From positions 1 to 42,757 of the forward strand of contig JBDLQY010000165.1 of NCBI GenBank assembly GCA_039800325.1: DNA of 42,757 nucleotides, given 5' to 3'. Each line of letters starts with the position of its first letter. Position 1 is the stretch's first letter. Shown piece by piece: positions 1-8,026 of this stretch. Origin of the DNA: SYIM01 sp039800325. Lineage in GTDB: Bacteria; Pseudomonadota; Gammaproteobacteria; Burkholderiales; Burkholderiaceae_E. The notes beneath the pieces were generated by a model. It saw only the letters and a list, made by a program, of their open reading frames with translations. It made no database searches and was not told the DNA's origin. The translations under genes were made by a program, and so were the position numbers.

Positions 1-142
1 CATCGTAGTAGCCGGTCTGCGGGCGGAACAGTGCCGCCTCCAGGGCCCCCGGGTCACGCACGCCCGGCGCGGCGCGGTAACGCTGCATCAGCACCGCGTG
101 CATGCCGAGCCCATCGGCCACGGCCAGGTAATTGTGCGGCAC
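1..142 (-). CDS. Doc/Fic-type toxin, N-terminal part (cut by window edge)
   Basis: The reading frame starts at a GTG at 142 and runs off the left edge, giving 47 codons. Residues around 24-38 read RAAPGVRDPGALEAAL, followed by FRPQTGYYD. This matches the N-terminal signature of death-on-curing (Doc) proteins of the Fic family, R-x-G-G-x-x-G-[IV]-R-D-x-G-x-L-E-x-A-L. Known Doc toxins phosphorylate EF-Tu and are held inactive by a small antitoxin encoded just upstream. The expected catalytic motif (HPFxxGNK-like) would lie outside the window and cannot be checked. The start lies only 3 nt after the stop of the antitoxin-like ORF, the usual two-gene arrangement. There is no ATG near the start, so the GTG is a best guess. 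The family assignment is fairly strong; activity is unknown. Confidence 0.72.
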   Translation of the reverse strand, partial: MPHNYLAVADGLGMHAVLMQRYRAAPGVRDPGALEAALFRPQTGYYD

Positions 143-145
143 GGT

Positions 146-347
146 TTACTTGGCCAACTCGCGGTAGAGGCTGTCGAACTCATCCAGACTGAATGCGAAA
201 GAAGCCATCACGTGGCGGCGGGGGCGTTCCTTCTGCTGCCGGTCGATGTAGTCGCGCAGGGCGTCATTGAGCACCGCCTGGAACTGGCGGCCTTGGCTTT
301 CTGCGATCTGGCGCAACGCCGACAGCACATCGGGCGCGCAAACTCAT
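146..347 (-). pseudogene. Antitoxin-like ribbon-helix-helix protein, apparently frameshifted
   Basis: From codon GTG at 328 the frame encodes 60 residues, LSALRQIAESQGRQFQAVLN and onward to a Leu-Ala-Lys end. The first part looks like the helices of a MetJ/Arc-type antitoxin and the last part like a toxin-binding tail (SFAFSLDEFDSLYRELAK). A natural start, ATG AGT TTG CGC GCC at 347, would give MSLRA followed by DVLSALRQ, but it is one base out of frame (19 nt from that ATG to the GTG). In the strict ATG frame translation soon becomes unrelated and stops. Either the gene carries a one-base indel, or the assembly has an error, or a shortened protein is made from the GTG. It sits directly upstream of the Doc-like toxin. 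Antitoxin identity is inferred mainly from context and size. Confidence 0.55.
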
Positions 348-486
348 GTTGAAGTACTGAAACGACACAAGCCTCCAAAACGTCCGCCTTTTGCGTTGAG
401 ACGGTTTATGACCGGCCTGGTTTAATATTGCAGGGGGACCGATTGAGATATCGGCTGAACCAGGAAAACCTAAATTTCTCGAGCGT

Positions 487-876
487 GTGACGAGTCGCCA
501 GGCAAAAATTCAGGAAGACACATACTTCCGGGTGATGCGAATTCTGCAAGACAACCCAGATCTCACGCAGCGCGAGCTGGCCGAAAAACTCGGTGTCAGC
601 TTGGGTGGGCTGAACTACTGCCTGAAGGCCCTGATTGAGAAAGGTCTGGTGAAGATGAAAAACTTCACCCACGCTAAGAACAAGTTTGGCTATGTGTATG
701 TATTGACCCCTAGTGGTATGGCGGAAAAAGCGGCTATCACGCATCGGTTTTTGCGCCGAAAAATGGAAGAGTTCGACGCTTTAAAAGCCGAAATTGAGGC
801 ACTCAGGACTGAACTCGAAGATGGGCGGCTGCGTCAGCTGCCACTGAAGGATGTCGCCCGGTCGGCTGGCGACTAG
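487..876 (+). CDS. MarR-family EPS-associated transcriptional regulator
   Basis: A protein of 129 aa. Residues about 14-75 form a winged helix (RVMRILQDNPDLTQRELAEK, then LGVSLGGLNYCLKALIEKG), followed by an NKFGYVYVLTPSGMAEKA wing/linker and a C-terminal coiled-coil-like helix (FLRRKMEEFDALKAEIEALR). This is the pattern of the small MarR-EPS family, normally found beside exopolysaccharide clusters and thought to regulate them. The start is the GTG at 487. The frame is open further upstream but contains no ATG or GTG there, and family members begin close to this point. No strong ribosome site is visible. It stands directly ahead of the export gene in the same direction, which supports a role in controlling the polysaccharide locus. 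The target sites are not known. Confidence 0.85.
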   Translation: MTSRQAKIQEDTYFRVMRILQDNPDLTQRELAEKLGVSLGGLNYCLKALIEKGLVKMKNFTHAKNKFGYVYVLTPSGMAEKAAITHRFLRRKMEEFDALKAEIEALRTELEDGRLRQLPLKDVARSAGD

Positions 877-996
877 ACAGGATCTCGATAGCATCTGCCA
901 GCCCGGTCAGTGGTCCGCTAGAATTTAGGGGGTTTTAGACCGGCGCGTGTTAGAGGCTTTCCTGCCACGAAATGTGCCCATGCTTGCTTGGGTCCC

Positions 997-1001
997 GGAG
1001 G
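997..1001 (+). promoter_or_regulatory. Shine-Dalgarno site that selects a TTG start
   Basis: GGAGG lies 5 nt before the TTG at 1007. No comparable site precedes the GTG at 947 or the in-frame ATG at 980. It therefore supports a TTG start for the polysaccharide export gene, which also places a clean hydrophobic signal sequence right at the N terminus. Confidence 0.6.
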
Positions 1002-1006
1002 TTGAT

Positions 1007-4000
1007 TTGTCTGGCTTTCATGCTGCGATACCCATCGTCGTCTGGCTCTCCATGTCGGCCGCTGCGGCTGTTGCCACTGCTGTCGGCATCTCATCATCTG
1101 TCTGGGCTCAGTCTGCCGCTGGCGCTGCTTTGCCGGGTGTTCTCGGGGTTGGCGCTTCAGGTGGTGTGACGGGCAGCGCGTTCGGCAGTGCGGGTGGGTC
1201 AGGGCCTGCGGGCGTAGCGCCAGCAGCACCCCTCGGCGGCGGGTTTGCTCCGTCGCCGGGAACAGGCGGGCTTTTAGGCCGCGGCGCGGGCTCTGCAGCG
1301 GGCTCCGTTGCCCCGCCGGCTGCGGGCCTTATTCCTTCACCGGGTTCTGGCGCCCCCAGCGGCAGTGTTGCTGAGCAGCGCGCTGCGCCGGAGCCCCCCA
1401 GCGACTTCCAACGTTTTGTAGAGACGGCCACGGGTCAGATGCTGCCGGTGTACGGCATCGGCTTGTTTGGCCCTGGGCGGTTTGAGCCGGTTCAGGCAGC
1501 GCAAGTGCCCGATGGCTATGTGGTGGGGCCTGGGGATGAGCTGGTGCTGCAGTTGTATGGTGCGGTGGACTACGCTGACCGGGTTGTGGTTGATCGAGAG
1601 GGGCGCATTCTGCTGCCGCGCATTGGGCCGGTGAAGGTGGCGGGCCTGAGGTTCTCGCAGCTTGAGCCAGCGCTAACCAAAGCGATTGGTGAGGTCTACC
1701 GCAACTTTAAGTTGTCGGTCAGCATGGGCCGGCTGCGCTCAATTGAGGTCTATGTGCTGGGCCAGGCCCGAAGCCCTGGCCGCAAGGTGGTGGGCAGTCT
1801 GTCAACCCTGATAAATGCCTTGTTTGAGACGGGGGGGCCATCAGTACGGGGCTCGCTACGCGGTATCGAGTTGCGCAGGGCAGGGCGTGTCGTGTCCCGC
1901 ATAGACCTGTATGAATTTATTGCCCGGGGTGAAAGCCGGGGCGATCAACCCTTAGAGCCTGGCGACATCATCTACATTCCACCGGTGGGTGCGCAGGTGG
2001 CCCTACTGGGTAGCGTGAATGAGCCCGCCATTTATGAGCTGCCGGCCAATGGGGGCAGCCTGCAGAGTGTGCTGGCCTTAAGCGGTGGGTTGCCTACGCT
2101 TGCCGCCCCGCAGAAGGCGCAGCTAGAGCGGGTAGATGCCCAGAGGCAGCCTGCACGCTATGTGCAAGACATTGCACTGGATAGCGGCGGCCTCAACACC
2201 CCCTTAACCGGTGGTGACATTGTGACGGTGTTTCAGATTAGTCCGCAGTTTGCCAATGCGGTAACGCTACAAGGGCATGTGGCCTCACCCATGCGCTATG
2301 CCTACAAAGACGGCATGCGTATCAGCGATCTGGTGATCAACAATAATTTCTTGGTGCCGGTGAGCTACTGGTTGCGGGTAAACACCGGTGCCAACATTGC
2401 GGGGCTGGATAAGCCTGAGGTCAATCTTGAATACGCGACCGTTCAACGGCTTGACCCGGTGCGGCTGCGCACGGAAACCATTCCGTTTAACCTGGCCAAG
2501 GCTCTGCTGGGTGACAAGACTGAGAATTTGCAGTTAAAGCCCGGTGACCTCATCCGCGTGTATGGCGCGGCTGAGACTACGCCCGATGCCTTTGACAGCG
2601 TCATGCTGCAGGCGAGCTTTGTGGAGGGCAACGCAGGCACCCGGCGCTTTACCTGGCGCGAGGGGCATCGCATCACCGATGTGATTCCCGACATGCGCTG
2701 GCTGCAGGAAGAAGTCACCCGCTGGGTGCGCACCACCGGCGTGGCTGTGACCGCTCAGGCGCTAGAGCAGGGTGTAGCCGGCACGCCTAACGCCAAGGGT
2801 CTGCAGCAAAGCGCAGGCGCACGGGCGCTGCGCGAGCAGCAGCAGGCCTTAGAGACCATACAGGGCCAGCCCAGCCCCCAGCAGCTTGAGCAGCTGCGCC
2901 AAGCAGCAGCGGCGGGCAGTGCGAATGCTGCAGGGGTGCCGCAGGGTTTGCCAGCGGGCGCGGCCAATGCGCTACCACCGGGTCAATCCCCGCCGGGCGC
3001 TTTGCGCACGCTGGGTGCCACCGGCTCAGCAGCCGGAAGTGTGTCTGCGGCCAATGTCTCGAGCCTGTCAGCCGCAGCATTGCAAGAGCTAAACCTGAAC
3101 TATGCCGACATTCGCCGGCTTGATCCGCAGACCCTGCAGGTGCAGCTTATTCCGTTTAACCTGGGTAAGGCGCTGGCGGGGGATGCCACGCACAACTTGC
3201 CCCTTCGCCCGGGTGATCGCATCAGCCTCTACACCAAGCAAGAGGTGGCAGTGCCCATTGCCAAGCGCACGCGGCTGGTCAAGGTGTCGGGTGAGGTCAG
3301 GGTGCCGGGCACCTACCAGGTGAGCGCAGGTGAAACCCTGGGAGACATCATTCGCCGGGCGGGCGGCTTTACCGAGCAGGCCTATGTCTATGGCACCAGC
3401 TTTACCCGTGAGAGCACCCGCATTGAGCAGCAGCGCAACTTGGCTCAACTCGTTCGCACCCTAGAGGCCGACCTCACCAGCCAGGCCACGTTTGCAGCAC
3501 AAAACACGACACAGGCGGATACCCAACAGGTGCAGGCGCTGTTGGCCCTGCAGCGTCAGACGCTGGAGCGGCTGCGCACTGTAGAGGTCAGTGGCCGCAT
3601 TGCCTTAGATCTGGATGAGAAAGCCCCGCAACCCAGTCTGCCCTCGCTTGAGCTTGAAGACGGGGACAGCATCACAGTACCTACGCTGACGGACTTTATT
3701 GGTGTGTTTGGCGCAGTCGACATTGCCAGTGCGATGATTTACCGGCCCAAGCAGCGTGTGCGCGACTATCTTGAGCGTGCCGGTTTGCGCCCCTTTGCAG
3801 ATCTAGAAAACGTAGTGTTGCTCAAAGCCGATGGCACTGTGCGCACCGCACGTACGGTGCAGGGCCGTGCTAGCAGCTTCTTTGCCTGGGGCGGGCAGAC
3901 CAGCCTGCTCGATCAAGAAGTCATGCCCGGTGACTCGGTGCTGGTGCCAGAGAAGCTTGACCGGCGCTCGGGCTACACCCAGTTCATGATTGCGGCCAAA

Positions 4001-4066
4001 GACTGGACGCAGCTGATTTACCAATTCGGCCTGGGCGCGGCCGCTTTCAAGGTCTTGCAGCAATGA
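1007..4066 (+). CDS. SLBB-domain polysaccharide export outer-membrane protein (Wza-like, very large)
   Basis: About 1019 aa. It probably acts in the outer membrane or periplasm as the export channel for an extracellular polysaccharide. An N-terminal hydrophobic segment ends at WAQ-SA, consistent with a signal peptide. Residues ~35-135 are a Gly/Ala/Pro-rich low-complexity stretch. The Poly_export domain starts near residue 171 (YVVGPGDELVLQLYG) and is followed by repeated SLBB-type units with the phrases LEPGDIIYIPP, LKPGDLIRVYG, LRPGDRISLYT, LELEDGDSITVPT and VMPGDSVLVPE. Two blocks (2432-2566 and 3101-3235) are near copies, RLDP..L....IPFNL.KAL.GD...NL.L.PGD, separated by a Gln/Ala-rich insert. 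Typical Wza proteins are about 380 aa; large multi-SLBB versions are known in betaproteobacteria. The TTG start at 1007 is chosen because of its GGAGG; the frame is open from GTG 947. Its last codons overlap the next gene. Confidence 0.88.
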   Translation: MSGFHAAIPIVVWLSMSAAAAVATAVGISSSVWAQSAAGAALPGVLGVGASGGVTGSAFGSAGGSGPAGVAPAAPLGGGFAPSPGTGGLLGRGAGSAAGSVAPPAAGLIPSPGSGAPSGSVAEQRAAPEPPSDFQRFVETATGQMLPVYGIGLFGPGRFEPVQAAQVPDGYVVGPGDELVLQLYGAVDYADRVVVDREGRILLPRIGPVKVAGLRFSQLEPALTKAIGEVYRNFKLSVSMGRLRSIEVYVLGQARSPGRKVVGSLSTLINALFETGGPSVRGSLRGIELRRAGRVVSRIDLYEFIARGESRGDQPLEPGDIIYIPPVGAQVALLGSVNEPAIYELPANGGSLQSVLALSGGLPTLAAPQKAQLERVDAQRQPARYVQDIALDSGGLNTPLTGGDIVTVFQISPQFANAVTLQGHVASPMRYAYKDGMRISDLVINNNFLVPVSYWLRVNTGANIAGLDKPEVNLEYATVQRLDPVRLRTETIPFNLAKALLGDKTENLQLKPGDLIRVYGAAETTPDAFDSVMLQASFVEGNAGTRRFTWREGHRITDVIPDMRWLQEEVTRWVRTTGVAVTAQALEQGVAGTPNAKGLQQSAGARALREQQQALETIQGQPSPQQLEQLRQAAAAGSANAAGVPQGLPAGAANALPPGQSPPGALRTLGATGSAAGSVSAANVSSLSAAALQELNLNYADIRRLDPQTLQVQLIPFNLGKALAGDATHNLPLRPGDRISLYTKQEVAVPIAKRTRLVKVSGEVRVPGTYQVSAGETLGDIIRRAGGFTEQAYVYGTSFTRESTRIEQQRNLAQLVRTLEADLTSQATFAAQNTTQADTQQVQALLALQRQTLERLRTVEVSGRIALDLDEKAPQPSLPSLELEDGDSITVPTLTDFIGVFGAVDIASAMIYRPKQRVRDYLERAGLRPFADLENVVLLKADGTVRTARTVQGRASSFFAWGGQTSLLDQEVMPGDSVLVPEKLDRRSGYTQFMIAAKDWTQLIYQFGLGAAAFKVLQQ

Positions 4067-5361
4067 CGCAGCCCGCCAACGAAGCATCCGTGCCCGTGCA
4101 TACGGATGACGACGATGAAATCAGCCTGCTTGATCTGCTTGAGACAGTGGCTGAGAAACTATGGCTGCTTATTCTGGGGCCACTGGTCGTGGGTTTTGCG
4201 GCGTTAGGAATTAGTTTTTTAATCGCACCGACCTTTACCGCGCGCACCGTCATCATGCCGCCCCAGGCCCAGCAGAGCGCAGCCGCGACGCTGCTGTCGA
4301 GTTTGGGTGCCCTTGGCGGCGTTGCTGGTGCTGCGGTGGGTATCAAGAACCCCAATGATCAGGTGGTAGCGCTTTTGAAAAGCCGCACCCTCGCTGACCG
4401 CATGGTTGACCGGTTTGAACTGATGACGCGCTACAAGGCTAAGCTGCGGCAAGATGCTCGTAAGGGGCTGGAGACTCGGACCCGCATCGCTTCTGGAAAA
4501 GATGGTTTGATCAGCATTGAGGTTGACGACACATCCCCTGAGGTGGCAGCCCAAATGGCCGGTGCCTACATTCAAGAGCTTTACAAGCTGATGGCAAGCC
4601 TGGCGGTGACTGAAGCCCAGCAGAGACGTGTGTTCTTTGAACGTCAGCTTAAGGACGCGAAAGACAACATGACAAAGGCCGAGATCGCCTTGCGTTCGGG
4701 CGGTATTGAGGCTGATGTTTTTAAAAGCAGCCCGCAGGCGGCTGTGACGGCGGTTGCGCAGGTTCAGGCTCAGATTGCAGCCCAAGAAGTAAAACTGGGT
4801 GCCATGCGAGGTTACCTTACCGAGGCTGCACCTGAGTTTAAGCAGGGTATTACTGAACTCCAGGCTTTGCGCGCGCAGCTGGCCAAGCTTGAGTCTAACC
4901 AGCGTGAGAAGACTTCGTCGGCATCAGCATCGGTTGGCCTGAGCACTGGCGCCGCTGGTGCTGGGTCAGGTGCCGGCGCGGCGGCGGCCGCATCGACCCC
5001 GCCCGTGCCAGCTGGGGATGCGCTGAGTGACTATGTCAGCCGCTTTCGCGACTTTAAATACTTCGAGACCCTGTTTGAACTCTTTGCCAAGCAGTATGAA
5101 ATTGCACGCGTGGACGAAAGCCGCGAGGGCGCAGTCATTCAGATCGTTGACCCAGCGGTTGCCCCCGAGTGGAAGAGCAAACCCAAGCGCGGGCTGATCG
5201 CCGTGATTGCCGCTCTGGCTGCGGGCTTTGCTTTGTTGCTCTACGTGTTTGTTGCGAAGGCATTGCGCAACGCCGCGCAAGATGCCGAGACCGCCGCAAA
5301 ACTCAGTCGTATACGGGCTGCGATTGGTTTGCGACGTCGCGGGGAGACTCGTACTGCGTAG
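4063..5361 (+). CDS. Wzz-type polysaccharide chain-length determinant, inner membrane
   Basis: 432 aa. A Wzz-like N-terminal domain contains one membrane helix at about residues 33-55 (LWLLILGPLVVGFAALGISF). A long periplasmic, largely helical region follows (residues ~100-290, with predicted coiled-coil character), then a Gly/Ala-rich stretch (~300-325). A second membrane helix lies near the C terminus (GLIAVIAALAAGFALLLYVF) after a Pro-rich approach (DPAVAPEWKSKPKR), as in polysaccharide co-polymerases. These proteins set the length of O-antigen or exopolysaccharide chains. There is no C-terminal tyrosine-kinase domain, so it is the Wzz form rather than a Wzc fusion. ATG 4063 overlaps the stop of the export gene (ATGA), so the two are translationally coupled and probably work together. 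Confidence 0.88.
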   Translation: MTQPANEASVPVHTDDDDEISLLDLLETVAEKLWLLILGPLVVGFAALGISFLIAPTFTARTVIMPPQAQQSAAATLLSSLGALGGVAGAAVGIKNPNDQVVALLKSRTLADRMVDRFELMTRYKAKLRQDARKGLETRTRIASGKDGLISIEVDDTSPEVAAQMAGAYIQELYKLMASLAVTEAQQRRVFFERQLKDAKDNMTKAEIALRSGGIEADVFKSSPQAAVTAVAQVQAQIAAQEVKLGAMRGYLTEAAPEFKQGITELQALRAQLAKLESNQREKTSSASASVGLSTGAAGAGSGAGAAAAASTPPVPAGDALSDYVSRFRDFKYFETLFELFAKQYEIARVDESREGAVIQIVDPAVAPEWKSKPKRGLIAVIAALAAGFALLLYVFVAKALRNAAQDAETAAKLSRIRAAIGLRRRGETRTA

Positions 5362-5716
5362 GCTCTTCCGTATCGTGGCCCGTCCGCATCGTGCCCAGGC
5401 TATCTGGCACCTGATGGTGGGCAGTCCCTCTGGCGCTGGCCATGTCGACAAGCGACTGACCCATGCTGCCGTCGGTGACTGCGCACAACACGAGGCGGTG
5501 CACTTGAACAACATTGATCGACCTGTTACTGACGATGACGGCGTCCCGGGCAGTCACAGTGCTGCTGGTCATCACCGCAGGCTGCGCACTGCCGATGGTT
5601 GCAGTCCTCAAAAACCGTACGCCCGCCGCCACGATGGGTGCCAAAATATACAAAATGCTCGTAAGGGTTACAAACCAAATGATCAAATCGAGGCCGTTTA
5701 GCGTATCCATAGGCAT
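5303..5716 (-). CDS. Doubtful small membrane protein in the wzz-galE gap
   Basis: The ~400 bases between wzz and galE hold no gene I recognise. The best candidate is this 137-residue reverse frame. Its N terminus contains one plausible membrane helix (LIIWFVTLTSILYILAPIVA), after which the sequence is polar and featureless. It overlaps the 3' end of wzz by 59 bp, tail to tail, and no ribosome site is visible before ATG 5716 or ATG 5710. A forward frame (5514-5744) also has a hydrophobic stretch but is no better. The region may instead be a remnant of a lost EPS gene. Coding status is uncertain. Confidence 0.28.
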   Translation of the reverse strand: MPMDTLNGLDLIIWFVTLTSILYILAPIVAAGVRFLRTATIGSAQPAVMTSSTVTARDAVIVSNRSINVVQVHRLVLCAVTDGSMGQSLVDMASARGTAHHQVPDSLGTMRTGHDTEEPTQYESPRDVANQSQPVYD

Positions 5717-5757
5717 TCGTGTTCGTGCGCGTGCTTTCCGATGAATGGTACTGGTGA

Positions 5758-6756
5758 ATGAATATACTCGTAGTCGGCGGTGCGGGTTATATCGGCTCGC
5801 ATATGGTGAAGATGCTTGGCGAGCAGGGCTGTAGCGTCACCACCCTGGATGACCTGTCCAGCGGCCATCGCGACGCGGTACTGCACGGTGACCTTGTGTT
5901 GGGCAACTTTGGCGACGGGGCCGTGTTGAATGAGGTGCTCTCACGCGGGTTTGACGCTTTGATGCACTTTGCCTCATTCATTCAGGTGGGCGAGTCTGTG
6001 CAGCATCCCGACAAGTACTACCGCAACAACCTCGCATACACACTCGGTCTATTAGACGCCATGCGGTCGCATGGGGTGAACAAGCTGATCTTCTCGTCGA
6101 CAGCCGCTACCTTTGGTGAGCCGTTGTACACCCCTATTGATGAGCAGCACCCTCAACAGCCCATTAACCCCTATGGGCGCAGCAAGTTGATGGTTGAGCA
6201 GGTCTTGGCCGACTATGAGCGGGCCTACGGTTTTAAGTCAGTCAGCTTGCGCTACTTTAATGCGGCCGGTGCTGACCCCGACGGGCTTTTGGGTGAGCGA
6301 CACGAACCTGAGACGCACTTGATTCCTCTGGTGCTGCAGGCCGCCTCTGGCAGGCGAGCACACATCTCAGTGTTCGGGCGCGACTACGACACACCCGATG
6401 GCACCTGTATACGCGACTACATTCACATTCATGACCTATGCTCGGCCCACTGGCTGGCCTTACAGTCGCTGATGAGGGGCGCTGACAGCCAGTCTTACAA
6501 CCTGGGTAACGGCAACGGGTTCTCAGTGCAACACGTCATCGATACCGCCGAGCAGGTTACGGGGCGTACGATTCCGGTGGTTAACGCACCCCGCCGAGAG
6601 GGCGACCCCGCCCGTCTGGTCGCTGATTCGCGCCTGGCCCGAGAAAAACTGGGCTGGCAACCACGCTACGCCGATTTGGCCACCATCATCGAACACGCCT
6701 GGCGGTGGGAGCAGAAGAGTTTGCAGGCGCCTACAACTGCTCTGGCAGCCAGGTAA
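5758..6756 (+). CDS. galE: UDP-glucose 4-epimerase
   Basis: 332 aa, the usual length. It interconverts UDP-glucose and UDP-galactose in the cytoplasm using bound NAD. An extended short-chain dehydrogenase fold is evident: the N-terminal NAD-binding motif GGAGYIGSH at residues ~7-15, the catalytic Y139-x3-K143 pair in PYGRSK, the SSTAATFG segment that supplies the active-site Ser/Thr, and RYFNAAGADPDG with ETHLIP further on, which are strongly conserved in GalE. It probably supplies UDP-galactose for the polysaccharide exported by the two upstream genes. No clear ribosome site precedes ATG 5758. Its 3' end overlaps the end of the oppositely oriented dctM by 26 bp. Confidence 0.95.
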   Translation: MNILVVGGAGYIGSHMVKMLGEQGCSVTTLDDLSSGHRDAVLHGDLVLGNFGDGAVLNEVLSRGFDALMHFASFIQVGESVQHPDKYYRNNLAYTLGLLDAMRSHGVNKLIFSSTAATFGEPLYTPIDEQHPQQPINPYGRSKLMVEQVLADYERAYGFKSVSLRYFNAAGADPDGLLGERHEPETHLIPLVLQAASGRRAHISVFGRDYDTPDGTCIRDYIHIHDLCSAHWLALQSLMRGADSQSYNLGNGNGFSVQHVIDTAEQVTGRTIPVVNAPRREGDPARLVADSRLAREKLGWQPRYADLATIIEHAWRWEQKSLQAPTTALAAR

Positions 6757-8026
6757 CAATGCCGGGAAACGCCATGATCAGCAGCGTAAACAGAATCATG
6801 ATGATGGCGTAGGGTATGGCGCCCTGAATGACGTCATTCACGCTGCCGCGATCGGGCCGTACACCCTGCACCACAAACAGGTTCATGCCTACGGGCGGGG
6901 TAATCAGTCCCAGTTCACACATGATGACGATGAAAATGCCAAACCAGATCGGGTCAACACCCAGGGCAGTGACCACCGGATAGGTCAGGGGAATGGTGGC
7001 CACCATCATCGAGAGGGTGTCCATGAACATGCCCAGCACCAGGTAAAACACAATCAGCGCCAGCAGCATCTCGGTTTTGCTAAACCCCAGTCCCGTGACT
7101 GCTTTGGTGATCTGCTCACCCAGGCCTGTAATCGAGAGCGCCAGGTTCAACACAAACGCCGCCACCACAATCAGAAGAATCATGCCCGTGGTGCGGGCGC
7201 TGGCGATAAAGCAGTTTTGCAATAACTCACGCGTGAGTTTGCCCTGCGCGATGATGAAGGCCAGTGCCATCACCATGCCCAGCGCGGCTGACTCAACCGT
7301 GGTGGCAATGCCCAGATAAAGGCTACCCATGACGGTGCCAAAGATCACCAGGGGTTGCCACAGCCCCGCGATCAGTCTGAGGCGCTCACGCCAGGGCAGG
7401 GGCGGGTGCTGAACATGCGTGCCGGTGGCCATCACGTAAATGGCAATCCACACCATAAAGCACAGCGCCAGCAGAATGCCCGGAATAAACCCGGCGATAA
7501 ACAGCTTGACCACCGAGGTGTTGGTCATTGAGCCGTAAATAATAAGATTGACCGAGGGCGGAATGAGAATGCCCAGGGTACCCCCTGCGGCCAGGCTGCC
7601 TAGCGCCTGACGCATGGGGTAGCCGTGCTTCATCAGCGAGGGCAATGACACCGTACCGATGGTGGCAGCGGTAGCCACCGACGACCCGGAAGTGGCCGCA
7701 AACAACGCGCAGCAGCCAATGTTGGTCTGCAAAAGCCCCCCAGGCACACGACCCAGCAACGCCGCGAAGGCCTGATACATGCGGTCGGCCATACCGCTTC
7801 TAAGTAGAAACTCACCCAGCAGCACAAAGAGCGGAATAGCGCTGAGGTTGTTGTCGCTCATCGTGCCCCAGGCAATCGAGGCCGACGAGATGATGAAGCC
7901 ATTGCCGAACGCGATCATGCCCCCGCCCACCGCCAGCAGCAGCATGACTGCGGCAATCGGCAGGCCCAACAGCATGAGCGCCACCATCAGCACAAAGCTG
8001 AAGAGGCCAATAAGCTCCATGCTCAT
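6731..8026 (-). CDS. dctM: TRAP transporter large permease (DctM)
   Basis: 431 aa, inner-membrane protein with about 12 hydrophobic segments, the normal size for the 12-helix DctM subunit. It carries the sodium-driven translocation pathway of a tripartite ATP-independent periplasmic transporter. Typical phrases include IPLFVLLGEFLLRSGMADR near the N terminus, ATSGSSVATAATIGTVSLP, and GTLGILIPPSVNLIIYG, all characteristic of the family; ELGLITPPVGMNLFVVQG lies near the C terminus. The start overlaps the dctQ stop (ATGA), so the two permeases are made together. It is the last gene of the dctP-dctQ-dctM operon and its end overlaps galE tail to tail. Substrate cannot be read from this subunit. 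Confidence 0.95.
   Translation of the reverse strand: MSMELIGLFSFVLMVALMLLGLPIAAVMLLLAVGGGMIAFGNGFIISSASIAWGTMSDNNLSAIPLFVLLGEFLLRSGMADRMYQAFAALLGRVPGGLLQTNIGCCALFAATSGSSVATAATIGTVSLPSLMKHGYPMRQALGSLAAGGTLGILIPPSVNLIIYGSMTNTSVVKLFIAGFIPGILLALCFMVWIAIYVMATGTHVQHPPLPWRERLRLIAGLWQPLVIFGTVMGSLYLGIATTVESAALGMVMALAFIIAQGKLTRELLQNCFIASARTTGMILLIVVAAFVLNLALSITGLGEQITKAVTGLGFSKTEMLLALIVFYLVLGMFMDTLSMMVATIPLTYPVVTALGVDPIWFGIFIVIMCELGLITPPVGMNLFVVQGVRPDRGSVNDVIQGAIPYAIIMILFTLLIMAFPGIVTWLPEQL

Noticed and set aside
877..996. JUMPstart/ops element for transcript antitermination before the EPS export gene
   Set aside because: I found no GGCGGTAGC-type ops core; only a TAGAAT-like -10 near 920 without a convincing -35.
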